Below, in pieces: positions 33,429 through 43,460 of a stretch of 64,000 nt of DNA. Origin of the DNA: Triangularia verruculosa (taxonomy: Eukaryota; Ascomycota; Sordariomycetes; Sordariales; Podosporaceae); the NCBI GenBank assembly GCA_033296885.1, contig MU863885.1, positions 1 to 64,000 on the forward strand, in the 5' to 3' direction. Under the pieces are notes generated by a model. The model ran no database searches, was not told the DNA's origin, and saw only the letters and a program-made list of their open reading frames with translations. How positions within the stretch are numbered: the first letter of the stretch is position 1; every line of letters starts with the position of its first letter. Both the position numbers and the translations under genes were made by a program.

Positions 33429-35357
33429 ATGCTTCACAATAGCCTAACTGGAACACTTTCTTCGTCGCATCAGCCGCCCACACACGTCTACAAGTACAGC
33501 CCACTGACACAGAAATGCCAACCGGACCGCTACACAATCAGGCTTCTTCACCTCCTCCCGGCCGACGATGACAACGCCCCGCTCCGCTGCAGGCTGGTCG
33601 AGAAAGGCTACAATGATCACTGGAGCCACCAGGTCCACCCCGAATACCATGCTTTATCGTATACATGGGGAGAGCCGATTTTTCCGGAGGTTCTCGATGT
33701 CCTTTCGAACAATGTCGGAACCCTCAGCAGGTCCGTCGGTGTCATTTACATTACGAAGAACCTTCAGTCAGCCTTGAAACACCTGAGACAGAAAGATGGC
33801 CCCATGCTTCTGTGGGTGGATGCAATATGCATCAACCAGGCTGATGTCACAGAGCGGAACAGCCAAGTGTCCAACATGCCCAAGATATACAAGAAGGCAT
33901 CCTCAACAATTGTGTGGCTTGGGGACGAATCCGACCATCGTGATGCTCGATTATGCATGAACTTCTTCAAAGACCTCCATGAACTCGCAGCCAGTGCCGG
34001 AGAAGATCGACCTTCTGCTTCTTGGAGAAACCGCTTTGAGATAAACAGGCTTGTGGCGGACTTCTTGGGGGAAAACAGGTCCAAAATGGTTTACTTCCTT
34101 GAGAGGCCCTGGTTTCGCCGGCGTTGGATTGTGCAAGAGGTCGTTTTGGCCAAAAGTGTGGCCATGCACTGTGGCGCGTGGAAGATCGACTGGGATACTT
34201 TCCACCTCGCCATGTTTGAACTGTTCGAAAGCGGCCAAGAGATATTCACACTGGACCATCGGACAACTATGCGAACTATGACCGGAGTTCGTAGCGGCAG
34301 TCGCACCATCACGGCAGTGCGTAATCTTGGGGTGGCGGTGAAGAAACAACTGCCACTCGACACGCTCGTCGAATTTTCATCGTTTCAATGCATCGACCCT
34401 CGTGACAGACTTTATGCCCTATATGGTGTCATCAAGCTCTGGTCCCCACGGCAAATCACCATGCAGCTCAGTGAGCTCAATAATATCGACTACTCCCTCC
34501 CAACCGAGAGGGTCTTCACCAACTTTGCAACTGAATTGTTGCAAATAGATGCCCGTGACCTCGGGCCCATGGCATCCAAGTACTGTCTTGTCACCCATGC
34601 ACTGCAGCTTGCCGGAGCATTTAGACATGGTAATGGTAAAGAAGACCGTTTGAGCGGCAAGATTCCTTCATGGGTCATCGACTGGACCGCTACTTTGTGC
34701 TTTGAGCCTCTGCAGCATTCACCAAAAGCCGGCACTGCATTCAAAGCTCACGCGAACAATGATGCTGTTCAGTTTATTCCTGCAAGAGACAATCCATCTC
34801 TTCTCGTCATGGTTGGATTACCCTTTGACATCGTCACGAGAACGATACCACTCGACATCAGCCCGATGTTGCTCACGGACACGGTACACAAGGCCAAAGC
34901 CTCTCTGAGCAAGTTCCTGTCCCAGGTTGCTGGCTGTGTCGAGGGTGATTGGTATGGACCGACTGCTGAACATCTCATTGAGGCCTTGGCGACTTCACTT
35001 GTTGCCAACTGGGACCACACTCCTGGCAATTCTTATTTCGGGCAGGACCCGCGCTTTATCCGAGACTTCCTGGAACAACTGCGGCATCAGCAATATCACC
35101 TGCCCGAAATGCTGCACAAATGGCCGGCATATGTTGAATTAATGGCCATCACCATGCGAGGACGGTCTCTCATCCTCACTGCGAAGGGGTACATGGGCAT
35201 CGCCGCGAGAGATGTTGAGGCCGGGGACATTGTATCTCTTCTCCATATCTCTTCTCCACAATCAGAGTGTGCCCTTTGTTATGAGGCCCAAGCGGGCGGC
35301 GGGATACACGTCTCACTGTGGGGAGAACGGCGCAGTGGTTGTGCCAGATTGTTTTGA
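33429..35357 (+). CDS. HET-domain protein, reading frame shifted near its end
   Basis: Open frame of 642 residues with an intact N-terminal HET domain: YHALSYTWGEP at 73-83, LLWVDAICINQAD at 127-139, and ERNSQVSNMPKIYKKASSTI with IVWLGDE. The central part is typical (ERPWFRRRWIVQEVVLA; DPRDRLYALYGV). From about residue 606 the frame leaves the family pattern and ends 36 residues later. The expected C-terminal HET-protein segment, including the YVHG(L/I)M.GEA motif, continues in another frame just downstream. A 13-bp tandem duplication lies at the switch point. A truncated protein could still be made and keep the death-inducing domain. Confidence 0.85.
   Translation: MLHNSLTGTLSSSHQPPTHVYKYSPLTQKCQPDRYTIRLLHLLPADDDNAPLRCRLVEKGYNDHWSHQVHPEYHALSYTWGEPIFPEVLDVLSNNVGTLSRSVGVIYITKNLQSALKHLRQKDGPMLLWVDAICINQADVTERNSQVSNMPKIYKKASSTIVWLGDESDHRDARLCMNFFKDLHELAASAGEDRPSASWRNRFEINRLVADFLGENRSKMVYFLERPWFRRRWIVQEVVLAKSVAMHCGAWKIDWDTFHLAMFELFESGQEIFTLDHRTTMRTMTGVRSGSRTITAVRNLGVAVKKQLPLDTLVEFSSFQCIDPRDRLYALYGVIKLWSPRQITMQLSELNNIDYSLPTERVFTNFATELLQIDARDLGPMASKYCLVTHALQLAGAFRHGNGKEDRLSGKIPSWVIDWTATLCFEPLQHSPKAGTAFKAHANNDAVQFIPARDNPSLLVMVGLPFDIVTRTIPLDISPMLLTDTVHKAKASLSKFLSQVAGCVEGDWYGPTAEHLIEALATSLVANWDHTPGNSYFGQDPRFIRDFLEQLRHQQYHLPEMLHKWPAYVELMAITMRGRSLILTAKGYMGIAARDVEAGDIVSLLHISSPQSECALCYEAQAGGGIHVSLWGERRSGCARLF
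35235..35260 (+). repeat. 13-bp tandem duplication that shifts the frame
   Basis: Copies tctcttctccata (35235-35247) and tctcttctccaca (35248-35260) differ at one base. Thirteen is not a multiple of three, and the family-like C-terminal frame resumes one copy later, so the duplication explains the frameshift. A 34-nt intron (GTATCT...ATCAG) would also restore the frame, but it is shorter than other introns in this window and would delete conserved residues. Confidence 0.85.
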
Positions 35358-35535
35358 CTATCGTGATGTTCGGTATAGCTACGACGTGGCCATGCTTGCA
35401 CAGGACCCGAGCCTGTACAATAGCTTTCGTCTGGTGAGTGATGCCTACGTTCACGGCTTGATGAAAGGTGAGGCCCTAGAGATAATGGGGAGAGATGGAG
35501 AGAATCTTCCACTGAAGATACTGCCGATTGCTTGA
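35261..35535 (+). pseudogene. Out-of-frame C-terminus of the HET gene
   Basis: This frame encodes NQSVPFVMRPKRAAG, then VSDAYVHGLMKGEALEIMG and the end LPLKILPIA. The YVHGxMxGEA pattern is the usual C-terminal signature of fungal HET-domain proteins, so this is the original gene end, now out of frame with the upstream part because of the duplication at 35235-35260. There is no ATG or promoter for separate expression. Confidence 0.8.
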
Positions 35536-36031
35536 TACAATCTACTATAGCCATTTTCTCTGGAGTCGTCAATATATCATCAGACAAGTAAGGTACCTAG
35601 CAACCAATTTGCCTATCAAGAACCTGGAACGTGCCAGCCTCGCCAACTTGAACTCGCAACTGATATCAGAACCAGCCAACCTTCTTCTGCCTTGCCCAGT
35701 CAGCAAGACGCCAATTAGGAGCTTGGAAAACAGCCAGCAGCTGGTTGTAACGCAAAGCTGCAATCTGTGAAAAGAGACCCCGCTTTATGCGCACCACGAC
35801 CAAGGGTCTGTCGCGGCTGGTATTTGTATCGCCGAGTTGGAGAAGTCTATCGCCAACCATACGAAGCGCCTTGTGGTCTGACCCTGACCTTGAGCCGCCG
35901 GCAGATCATTCCCCGCAGCATATGCAAGAATGTCGACGGACAGACATATTTACATCGATCTCCCCCACATTAAGGACGGTTAGCGTGTTGACAATTGCTA
36001 TCTCCCGGCCTTTGCCTGCCAACAGTTGACA
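35536..36031. other. Intergenic, 0.5 kb
   Basis: No gene seen. It holds the HET gene 3' flank, with AGGTACCT at 35591-35598, and the promoter of the VAO-type gene. Confidence 0.6.
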
Positions 36032-38041
36032 ATGTCGACGACACACCCCGAGACCTACAACCACCCCGACTATGAAGCCGCCCACCAGCAGACTTATGAG
36101 CGGACTCCTCGTCATCCGATAACCCCAGTCCCACTGCCTCCTGGTGTCCGCCAGTCCGACTTTGATCTTGCCGTTTCCGAGTTTGTGTCCATCGTGGGAG
36201 TGGAGTCGGTCTTTGTCAAAGATGGACTGTCTGATTACATCGATCCTTACGACGTCCACGAGCATGACCCTGCCCAGCGCAAAGTTCCCAGCGCAGCTGT
36301 TTGGTGTGGCCTTTATCTTCCTTTCTGAAATAACTCTTTACCCCTTTTCACCATTCCCCCTTTTTACCTTTCCCATTTCGACAATTTCTCGCACCAGCCT
36401 TCTAACGAGCCTCTTTCAACCAGCCCCAACTCAACAGAGCAACTCTCTTCCATCCTACAGGTAGCCAACAAGTTCAAGATCCCCCTCTGGCACTTTTCCC
36501 GCGGCAAGAACCTCGGCTACGGCGGGCCCGCTCCCCGCGTGAACGGCTCCGTCGCGCTCGACCTGCACAGACTCGACAGGATCATCGAAGTCAACGACGA
36601 GTACCACTACGCTGTCGTCGAGCCCGGGGTGACGTTCATCCAGCTGTACGAGTACTGCGTGGAGCACAAGAAGAAAGTCTGGCCTTCGACCCCTAGTTTG
36701 GGGTGGGGGAGCGTGATTGGTAACGTATGCTTTTGTTCCCCTTCCCCAACAAGGACAGCGGTGGGCTGATAATTCAGAAAGACTGTTGACAGGGGAATGG
36801 GCTTCGGCATGAACTTTGCCCACCATCAGTGTGTTGCCGGGATCGAGGTCATGCTGCCGGATGGAGACGTCGTGCGCACCGGGCAGTGGGGCATCACGTC
36901 TTCGCCCTCTGCGTTTCTGTCCAAATTCACCTTTGGTCCGTCGCTAGAGGGGCTGTTCTTCCAGTCGAACTTGGGGATCGTGACAAAAATGAGTCTTTGG
37001 CTGACGCCCCAGCCTCAGGCGTACATGTGCTGCTCCTTCAGCATGCCGCTGTTCACAGATCTGGAGGTGATGGTGGACGTGTTTGGGGAGATGAAGAGAA
37101 ATGGGACGGTGCAGTCATGTGTGTGGTTTACCAGCTTGATCGAAACCCTCTGCATCATGGGCAGGAGGGAAGACTACTGGACGGGGGAGGGCCCGGTGCC
37201 AGATTGGAGGCTGGAAGAGCTGAGACAGGAGACCGGCTTCGGGCATTGGTATGCTCGTTGGGGTTTGTATGGACCGAAGAGGATCGTCAAAGCGCAGTTT
37301 GAGGAGATCAAAAGTGTCCTTTCACGGAGGGCACCAACGGGGACGATCAGTGGGAATTTGTACGCCAATCACGAGGATGATGGGCGGCTAGACGCCACGA
37401 CAGTGCCGGACCAGGATGGGCAGATGTTTGTGGGGATTCCGAGTCTGTGGAGCTTGCCGTTGATCAACTGGCCGATATCAAAAGACAAGAAAGATGGGAA
37501 AGCAGCACATGGGGATTATGCACCGGTCATTCCATCCAACGGCAAACTGTTGATGGAGTGGATGAATGTGAGCAAGCCGATTTGCGAGGCAAACGGGGTG
37601 GAGCTGATGGCGGATTTCTTCATGCACGAGCGGCATGTCGTGTTGATGAACATGTTCACCTGGGACCAGACCGACACAGCTCAAAAGGTGAAAATGGAAA
37701 GGCTGTACTATGGGCTGTATGAGGAGGCAAAGAAGCGAGGGTATGGAATGTACAGAGGACACGTGAATCACATGGGTGAGTTTCCGCTTTCTTCAGAGCC
37801 AACAAGTGGCTGACAGAAACAGATCTGATTGCCAATCTGAACGACTTCAACAATCACGCATACAACCGCTTTGTGGAGAAGATCAAGGTGAGTCTCCGAC
37901 GTGGCACCGGCGCTTCGAATAAGTACTCATATAACACAGGACGCTCTCGATCCCAATGGAATCCTTGGCCCTGGTAAGCAGGGCATCTGGCCCAACAGGT
38001 TTCGCCATCTAAGAGAGACCCAAGAAAAGAAATCCGAGTAA
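36032..38041 (+). CDS. Vanillyl-alcohol oxidase-type FAD oxidase
   Basis: Predicted 577-residue flavoenzyme of five exons: 36032-36303, 36424-36724, 36782-37775, 37823-37887 and 37940-38041. The joins restore VPSAAVC-PNSTEQL, SVIGN-TVDRGMGFGMNF, HVNHM-DLIANLNDF and EKIK-DALDPNGILGPGKQG. The FAD_binding_4 module shows SRGKNLGYGGPAPRV, VALDLHRLDRIIEV and VVEPGVTF. The C-terminus has the family hallmark DPNGILGPGKQGIWP. Length and order match vanillyl-alcohol oxidase and eugenol/4-alkylphenol oxidases, which oxidise para-substituted phenols with O2. No signal peptide, so cytosolic or peroxisomal. Intron 1 uses donor GTGTGG. Confidence 0.9.
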
Positions 38042-38061
38042 AGTGATGTACTGTAAAGAAT

Positions 38062-39483
38062 TCAAGCCATGACAATCCTGGTCATGTTGGATGAAGTATT
38101 GCTCGTCGTGCAATCCCGAGTAGAATAGGTGCTGAATGAGAGGCCCCCATTGACACTCCCGGGATCCCAAAACACACCAAGCCCATGGGCGCTGTTGTAC
38201 ACGGTTCCGTTCGTAAAGGTGTTGGATGACCCGCTGACTCCCTGCCCTCGAGCATACTCGGTCGAGTGGACATTTACATGCACACGGTTTCCGCAGCAGG
38301 TGGTGAAGGCAGAGCCACTGACATGCCCGTTGCCCGAATATTCGGATATGTGCACATTTCGGCTCTTTCCGATGGTGCAGCAGCCTAGCAAGGTCACCGT
38401 GAAGGAAAACACAGTCCCGAACACGGCCCCTGCCACGAGCGCTGGCCGAGTAGGGCAGACCGGGTAGCCTAGGTTGTCTGCCATTCTCACAAAGGTGTAG
38501 GCGCCGAGGACGTCAAACGCAATGGAGGTGAATGTTATTGGCACCCGAAATGCTGTGCGATTTGTCAGTCACGTTTTCTGCTGTTTCGGTGTGAGACAGA
38601 CATCGACGTACCTCCGTAATAGTAGACCAAACAGACCGACAGCGGGATAGACGCTACAACAGCTGCTATGATGAGCTCGTTTGGTGCTTGAGTAAGGTAG
38701 TGCGTTAGCTCGCGTCCTTACTGGTTCTAGTTACCGATAGACCTACCAGTTCCAAATATCCGGTTTGCTACCGCTACCACCAACACGACGTTGGATCCAA
38801 TCGAGGTTCCCAGTAGTGTCATTAGTACAAGTAATGGGGCGTTTTGTGGCGCCAGCATGATGAGTCCAGCCACTGCCATAGCTGTAGCTTTGAGCGCTCC
38901 ACCAACTGCAGCGTGTTGAAGTATGTCCGAAGTTAGTGGGACGCCCATTGCATTCGCGCCCGCTGCCGCTGCGGCTACGGCAGCGGCTGTTGTGAGGCCG
39001 ACATCGAAGACGCGAGTTGCGGCGAAGATGGCCACTTGCTCCCCAAAGCTACGTGGTTTCTGGCGACTCAGAGAGTACCGCTGGATCTGGCTGTATACGC
39101 ACTGGCTGATAGCTTCACGTGGATTAGTAACAAGCAGAGCACGTTGCTGGCCGGAAATACATACCCAGACTCATGCTTACTAGTGGAAACAATATCGCAG
39201 AAAAACGAGACAGCGGTTGGATTATAGATTCCTGTTCCTTGTAGTTGAGGCCCCGCCGAAAGAAGTGGTGCTGAGAACCGAATGGATCACGGACAGGTAG
39301 AGCGCCACCAGATTGGCATGTGCTTCTTGTTAGATAATCGGCCTGGTGTGGAGGGAATTGCTCCGTCTTACTGCAAGACACTAATTAAGTGGTGATCAGC
39401 GTGACCCCGGACTATGCACTGCGCCCCGTTACCCTGTCACGCCCTCACCGAGGGTCGACAGGGGTGTTATCTCTGCGAAACAT
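38062..39483 (-). CDS. Five-exon integral membrane protein, unknown family
   Basis: Predicted 390-residue protein rebuilt from five exons: 39483-39449, 39370-39165, 39112-38747, 38686-38612 and 38552-38062. All phases fit. Introns are 52-78 nt (donors GTGAGG, GTATGT, GTAGGT, GTACGT), and a TACTAAT-like branch precedes an AAG acceptor in intron 2. The N-terminal ~60 residues are cytosolic-looking (DYLTRSTCQSGGALPVRDPF). About six hydrophobic segments follow, including FSAILFPLVSMSLAI, an Ala-rich stretch (TTAAAVAAAAAGANAMGV), VLMTLLGTSIGSNVVLVVAV and AVVASIPLSVCLVYYYG. The last ~100 residues are Ser/Thr/Asn-rich with NVT/NGT-type sites. I do not recognise the family. Confidence 0.68.
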
Positions 39484-39596
39484 CCAACTTCAGCCGCACA
39501 GCCCCTTAATTGGTTGCCTGAATGGTTGCCAAAACCTGAAGATGCTCGTTCAATTCTTCTTTGGGAGTTGCGACAATTCGGCTTAAGATTTGGACG

Positions 39597-40556
39597 ATGG
39601 AAACTAATTCTGCTGACGAGCTGTGTCTCATTGACCCGAACCCAGATGTGGTCGGCGTGGGGGTACAGTTTCCTTCTTTTCCGGTGTTGTCAGTGGTTGG
39701 TTTGACTGACACCGCTGCGCAGATTCGCGTGTCGCTGTACGTGCTCGCGCTCTCCTACCACATCTTCAGCTACGTCTTCAACTCGGCAGAGCTCTCTAGC
39801 GCAATAGAGTCATCCCTCGGTGTGACGGGACTAGCCCTCTTCTTGACCGCCGTCATCACCACAGCCCGCCAGTCCCTCGGTCTGTTTCACGCCCTCTGCG
39901 TCTTCCACCTCCTTGGCATCGTGGGTCTCTCCGCCCAGCCTCGTGGGCGGTATCCAACCGGAGTGGTACGAAAAGTTGTCTTCATGGCATTTTACGTGGT
40001 TGTCATGGCAGGATCTCTGGCCTATTTGATCTACGTATTTGCTACCGCGCCGGCGTTTGGTGAACAGACCGAGTGCAACGATAAAACGGTCTATGTGCTG
40101 TTTGGCGTGAACATCCCAGCGACGAGTGCGGGTCTGCGCTGGACGTTGGTTGCTGGACTTGGTATTCTGTTGCTTGGGTTTGCCATGTGGTTGCTTTTCG
40201 TTACCTGCGTCGCTGTAGATGCTTTGTTTGGTCGCAAGGTGCCCGGTGACGTGTTTGGGGCGCAAGACGAACATCCAGGCAACCCCAGGAAGAGGCAGCC
40301 ACCATACCAGCTTCTCAGCTATCTGGCCGGCACCATATACTTGGCTGTGATGCTTGAGCTGATGATCCAACGAAACGCGCTGGCTCCAGGGCTTGAGGAA
40401 TGGAGTTTCGGGCAAGTGCTGGCCATGACCATGCTGATAGGGCCGCTGATTGAGCTTGCTTCACTTGTGCTGGGGAGAATCGACGGCGTTCATGACAACC
40501 AACTGGTGCAAGTGTCCGGTATGCCTGTACAAAGGCGGAGTTTTGGAAGAGCTTGA
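39597..40556 (+). CDS. Multi-TM membrane protein, unknown fungal family
   Basis: Predicted 299-residue protein. ATG 39597 begins METNSADELCLIDPNPDVVG. A 60-nt intron (39663-39722, GTACAG...GCGCAG) is in frame; removing it gives DVVGVG-IRVSLYVLALSY, matching the N(P/A)DVVGIGVR-start pattern of fungal multi-TM proteins, so splicing is likely. About seven membrane segments follow (LALFLTAVITTA, VVFMAFYVVVMAGSLAYLIY, TLVAGLGILLLGFAMWLLFV, LLSYLAGTIYLAVMLELMI, VLAMTMLIGPLIELASLVLG). Function unknown. The start lies only 113 bp from the divergently transcribed membrane-protein gene, so the two may share a promoter. Confidence 0.78.
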   Translation: METNSADELCLIDPNPDVVGVGVQFPSFPVLSVVGLTDTAAQIRVSLYVLALSYHIFSYVFNSAELSSAIESSLGVTGLALFLTAVITTARQSLGLFHALCVFHLLGIVGLSAQPRGRYPTGVVRKVVFMAFYVVVMAGSLAYLIYVFATAPAFGEQTECNDKTVYVLFGVNIPATSAGLRWTLVAGLGILLLGFAMWLLFVTCVAVDALFGRKVPGDVFGAQDEHPGNPRKRQPPYQLLSYLAGTIYLAVMLELMIQRNALAPGLEEWSFGQVLAMTMLIGPLIELASLVLGRIDGVHDNQLVQVSGMPVQRRSFGRA

Positions 40557-40616
40557 TCGTGGCCCGGGGACGGAAGAAGATGTTCGATAATTCGAGCCAA
40601 GTAAAACAGATATGGC

Positions 40617-41693
40617 TCACATCTTGTACTCTTTGCTTGGAACAAAGATCTTTAGTGTGTAAAACCCGACTGCTTTGCACCATATGTTGCCCAAATCATA
40701 TCCTTCAGGGAATGTGATCTTCTTAGCAACCTTTGCCACCACGGAGGGACCAGCACCTTTGTCGTGCCCCCTCACTGGCCCGCTCGCATTGTTCAGTTTG
40801 GCGTAGTCTTCATCCCCAACAAGGCCCCTGATGAACTCTTCATTGTAACCTGTTTGCTCCATGGCTACAACCCAGAGGCTTTCCTTGGTGGAGATGTTGG
40901 CAAGTGAAATGCGCGTGTCTGTCTGGCTGCGGTTGACCCGTTCTTGCTGGTTGATGTAGATGTATTCGCACTGAATATGAAAATTCGGGTAAGACTTTTC
41001 GAGCTCACAGGTGACAACAAAACGGGTTCCACGGCGAGTTTTCTCGAGCAAAGGCTCGGAGAACGTCATGTGCTGTGGAGGCAAGCTCATAACATGCGGG
41101 CCGCTGGCTGTTACCAAGGCAGTTGAAGTGGCCGAGACAGGGGCTGCCTGGTGGCCGCTGGCCGTCTCGCCGCCATCCTGGTCTCCGGTTATGGGAGTCT
41201 CACTTGAGTTCTCTCCAGATTCGGCTTGCATCGGCGCCTTCTTCCAACTCTCAAGCGCTCTCCTAGCGGCTGCTGGTGTCTTCAACATTTCGTAGAGCAC
41301 TGGATACCTTGCTGTCTTGATGGCATAGGCCTTTGCTGTATCAGAGCTGAAAGATCGAGAGTAACCGCCACTGTGCTGAGAACGGCTCTGTGTGTCCCGC
41401 TGTCTGTCTCCGCGGTTTTTGGAGTAGTACAGCAAGTTTTGTTGGCCCTCTCCTAGCAGATCGGTGTCGCTGTATAATACAATGCCACTTTTATGGCTTC
41501 CTATCGGAATTACGTTGGAGGCGAGGTTTCCCTGAGAGGTATGTGCTGGTACGAGGGCCTGTTCTGTTGGGAGCGGCGGGAGCTCAATATCGGAGTCATC
41601 ACTGAGCGAATCGAAAGCAGACCCACGAGAGGCGAGCATATGTGAGGGTATGATGCTAGGGGGTGGGCCGGAGAAAACACCTTGATACGCCAT
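40617..41693 (-). CDS. Hypothetical protein
   Basis: Single-exon protein of 358 residues from ATG 41693 (MAYQGVFSGPPPSIIPSHML). An in-frame ATG at 41918 would add 75 residues that look like leader. The N-terminal half is Ser/Gly/Gln-rich and probably disordered. The C-terminal ~120 residues look ordered (RFVVTCELEKSYPNFHIQCE, RISLANISTKESLWVVAMEQ, EGYDLGNIWCKAVGFYTLKI). No signal peptide, membrane segment or catalytic motif is seen. It ends 60 bp from the neighbouring convergent gene. I do not recognise the family. Confidence 0.72.
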   Translation of the reverse strand: MAYQGVFSGPPPSIIPSHMLASRGSAFDSLSDDSDIELPPLPTEQALVPAHTSQGNLASNVIPIGSHKSGIVLYSDTDLLGEGQQNLLYYSKNRGDRQRDTQSRSQHSGGYSRSFSSDTAKAYAIKTARYPVLYEMLKTPAAARRALESWKKAPMQAESGENSSETPITGDQDGGETASGHQAAPVSATSTALVTASGPHVMSLPPQHMTFSEPLLEKTRRGTRFVVTCELEKSYPNFHIQCEYIYINQQERVNRSQTDTRISLANISTKESLWVVAMEQTGYNEEFIRGLVGDEDYAKLNNASGPVRGHDKGAGPSVVAKVAKKITFPEGYDLGNIWCKAVGFYTLKIFVPSKEYKM

Positions 41694-41948
41694 GATTGTC
41701 AAGATAGTTGAGGATTTGTTGTTGTATTCGAAAACTGTATGCAGGCCACCGAGGCGATCAGCCAACGGTTTTATCATCCGGTGGTGGTTGTGACCCCCCC
41801 TGTCAATGCGGTGGTGGGGCGACCAGCACTGCCACCATGGTTGATTCGCAGTCTGGGTCTGTGCAGCCTTCCGGGTTATGATGTATGGAGATGTTACCCA
41901 GATACTAATTAGGTACATGATGAAGGCAAATGGGACTTTCCCCGCCCA

Positions 41949-43460
41949 TCAGTCACTCTTGTCTTTCGCACCATACGAATATTTCATGCCGTCCTTAACA
42001 CTCCCAAAGAGCATTGCCCAAACATCCTGAAACCAGTTCGTGCCAGCCTTCCACGGCCCTACGCCGGCAACAAGGGGCAACCGTTTCGTTGCAGCGCGGG
42101 CATACGTCGACGTCAGCGTCATCATGGGGCCGGCAGGCAATGTCGCTCTCTTAGCCTCAGGTATATACGGCGTCGCAGCGGTAGCCCCAGTCTGCTCTTG
42201 ATGTTTAATAACCTTGATCAGGTTCCGTGTCCGGACATCAACTCCGGGAGTCCAGCTGGCAGCAGTGTAACCAGTTAGAACACCAGCATTGGGAATGCCT
42301 TCCAACATGCAGGCGTTCCACACGTAGCGCTCTCCCATAGATTCATTGACAGGCTTGCCATCAACACTGACGGCCGTGCTAGCCAAGATCTCCATATGTA
42401 ATCCGGTGGCGGTGACGATAATATCCGCCTCGATCTTCTCGCCGCCAGTCTTGACAATGATGCCGTCCTTGGTCACTGTGTCGATGACATCCGTCACGAT
42501 CTTGACACCGGGTTTGTGCAGCGCCTTGAAGAAATCGGCCCCGGGACAGAAGCACAGCCGTTGCTCAAAAGGGTTGTATCGGGGGTTGAAGTGCTTTTCA
42601 ATCTCGAAGCCTTTCGGCAACTGACTTTTCATGGCACCGATGACGAACTTGCGTCCGGCGTTGGGGAAGTTGAGAACAAACTGAACAAAGGCAGTCTCCG
42701 AGAACATCCTTTGGAACCAGTTGATTGTCACAGCCCAGCTGAGTGGCATCCATTTGGACAAGTATTTAACAGTTTTGTCTTTTCTTGGAAGAGCAAAGAC
42801 GTATGACGGGCTGCGCTGGAGCATCGTCACCTCCTTGGCCTTCTCGGCGAGAGATGGCAGGAGCGTAATAGCTGTTGCCCCGGAGCCGATGACAATGATC
42901 TTCTTGTCGGTATAATTGAGCTTCTCGTCCCAGAATTGCGGGTGGATGACCAGTCCGTCGAAGTTGTCAATCCCAGGTATCGTTGGTGTCAAAACCTTGT
43001 CGTAACTGTAGTAGCCACTGCAGTTGAGCAACCACCATGTCTTGATCTGCTTCTGCTCGGTCACACCATCTTCGCTAGTGATTTCCAGTTGGAGCGTCCA
43101 TTTTCGCTCCTCGGAATCCCAGTTCGCGGCCTTAGCACGGTTCCGCAGCCGAATCTTTTTGTCGATACCCTCGGAAGCAGCGCAGTCAGCAATGTACGAC
43201 TTGATGGCGTTGGCGCCGGCCATGCTGTCCTCGTAAGGCCAGGGACGCCAGGGGAATCCGTACAATGCCATGGTGCTGTCGCTTCGGATACCTGGATATT
43301 TCCAAAAGTCCCAGGTCCCGCCGAGGGAGTCTCTCGCTTCGAGGATAGCATAACTACGATGGGGCAGTTGGGTCTGAAGGCGATAGGCAGCGTTGATGCC
43401 CGTTAGGCCAGCACCGACAATGACGATGTCGAGCTCCTCGACAGCTGGGGTTGCAGCCAT
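41949..43460 (-). CDS. Baeyer-Villiger-type flavin monooxygenase
   Basis: Single-exon 503-residue FAD/NADPH enzyme. The first Rossmann motif is VIVGAGLTG (16-21), followed by GGTWDFWKYPG (47-57). The second is IIVIGSGATA (~188-197). Residues 167-178 (FDGLVIHPQFWD) match the type I Baeyer-Villiger monooxygenase fingerprint FxGxxxHxxxW(P/D). Late features are ADIIVTATGLHMEI and a Trp/Phe-rich C-terminus. Such enzymes insert oxygen next to ketones to make esters or lactones, or oxidise heteroatoms. No signal peptide; a hydrophobic patch at WMPLSWAVTINWF may touch membranes. Substrate unknown. Confidence 0.9.
   Translation of the reverse strand: MAATPAVEELDIVIVGAGLTGINAAYRLQTQLPHRSYAILEARDSLGGTWDFWKYPGIRSDSTMALYGFPWRPWPYEDSMAGANAIKSYIADCAASEGIDKKIRLRNRAKAANWDSEERKWTLQLEITSEDGVTEQKQIKTWWLLNCSGYYSYDKVLTPTIPGIDNFDGLVIHPQFWDEKLNYTDKKIIVIGSGATAITLLPSLAEKAKEVTMLQRSPSYVFALPRKDKTVKYLSKWMPLSWAVTINWFQRMFSETAFVQFVLNFPNAGRKFVIGAMKSQLPKGFEIEKHFNPRYNPFEQRLCFCPGADFFKALHKPGVKIVTDVIDTVTKDGIIVKTGGEKIEADIIVTATGLHMEILASTAVSVDGKPVNESMGERYVWNACMLEGIPNAGVLTGYTAASWTPGVDVRTRNLIKVIKHQEQTGATAATPYIPEAKRATLPAGPMMTLTSTYARAATKRLPLVAGVGPWKAGTNWFQDVWAMLFGSVKDGMKYSYGAKDKSD

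Noticed and set aside
35233..35266. 34-nt intron (GTATCT...ATCAG) restoring the HET frame
   Set aside because: It is shorter than the other introns in the window (52 nt or more), lacks a branch point and would remove conserved residues; tandem duplication explains the shift better.
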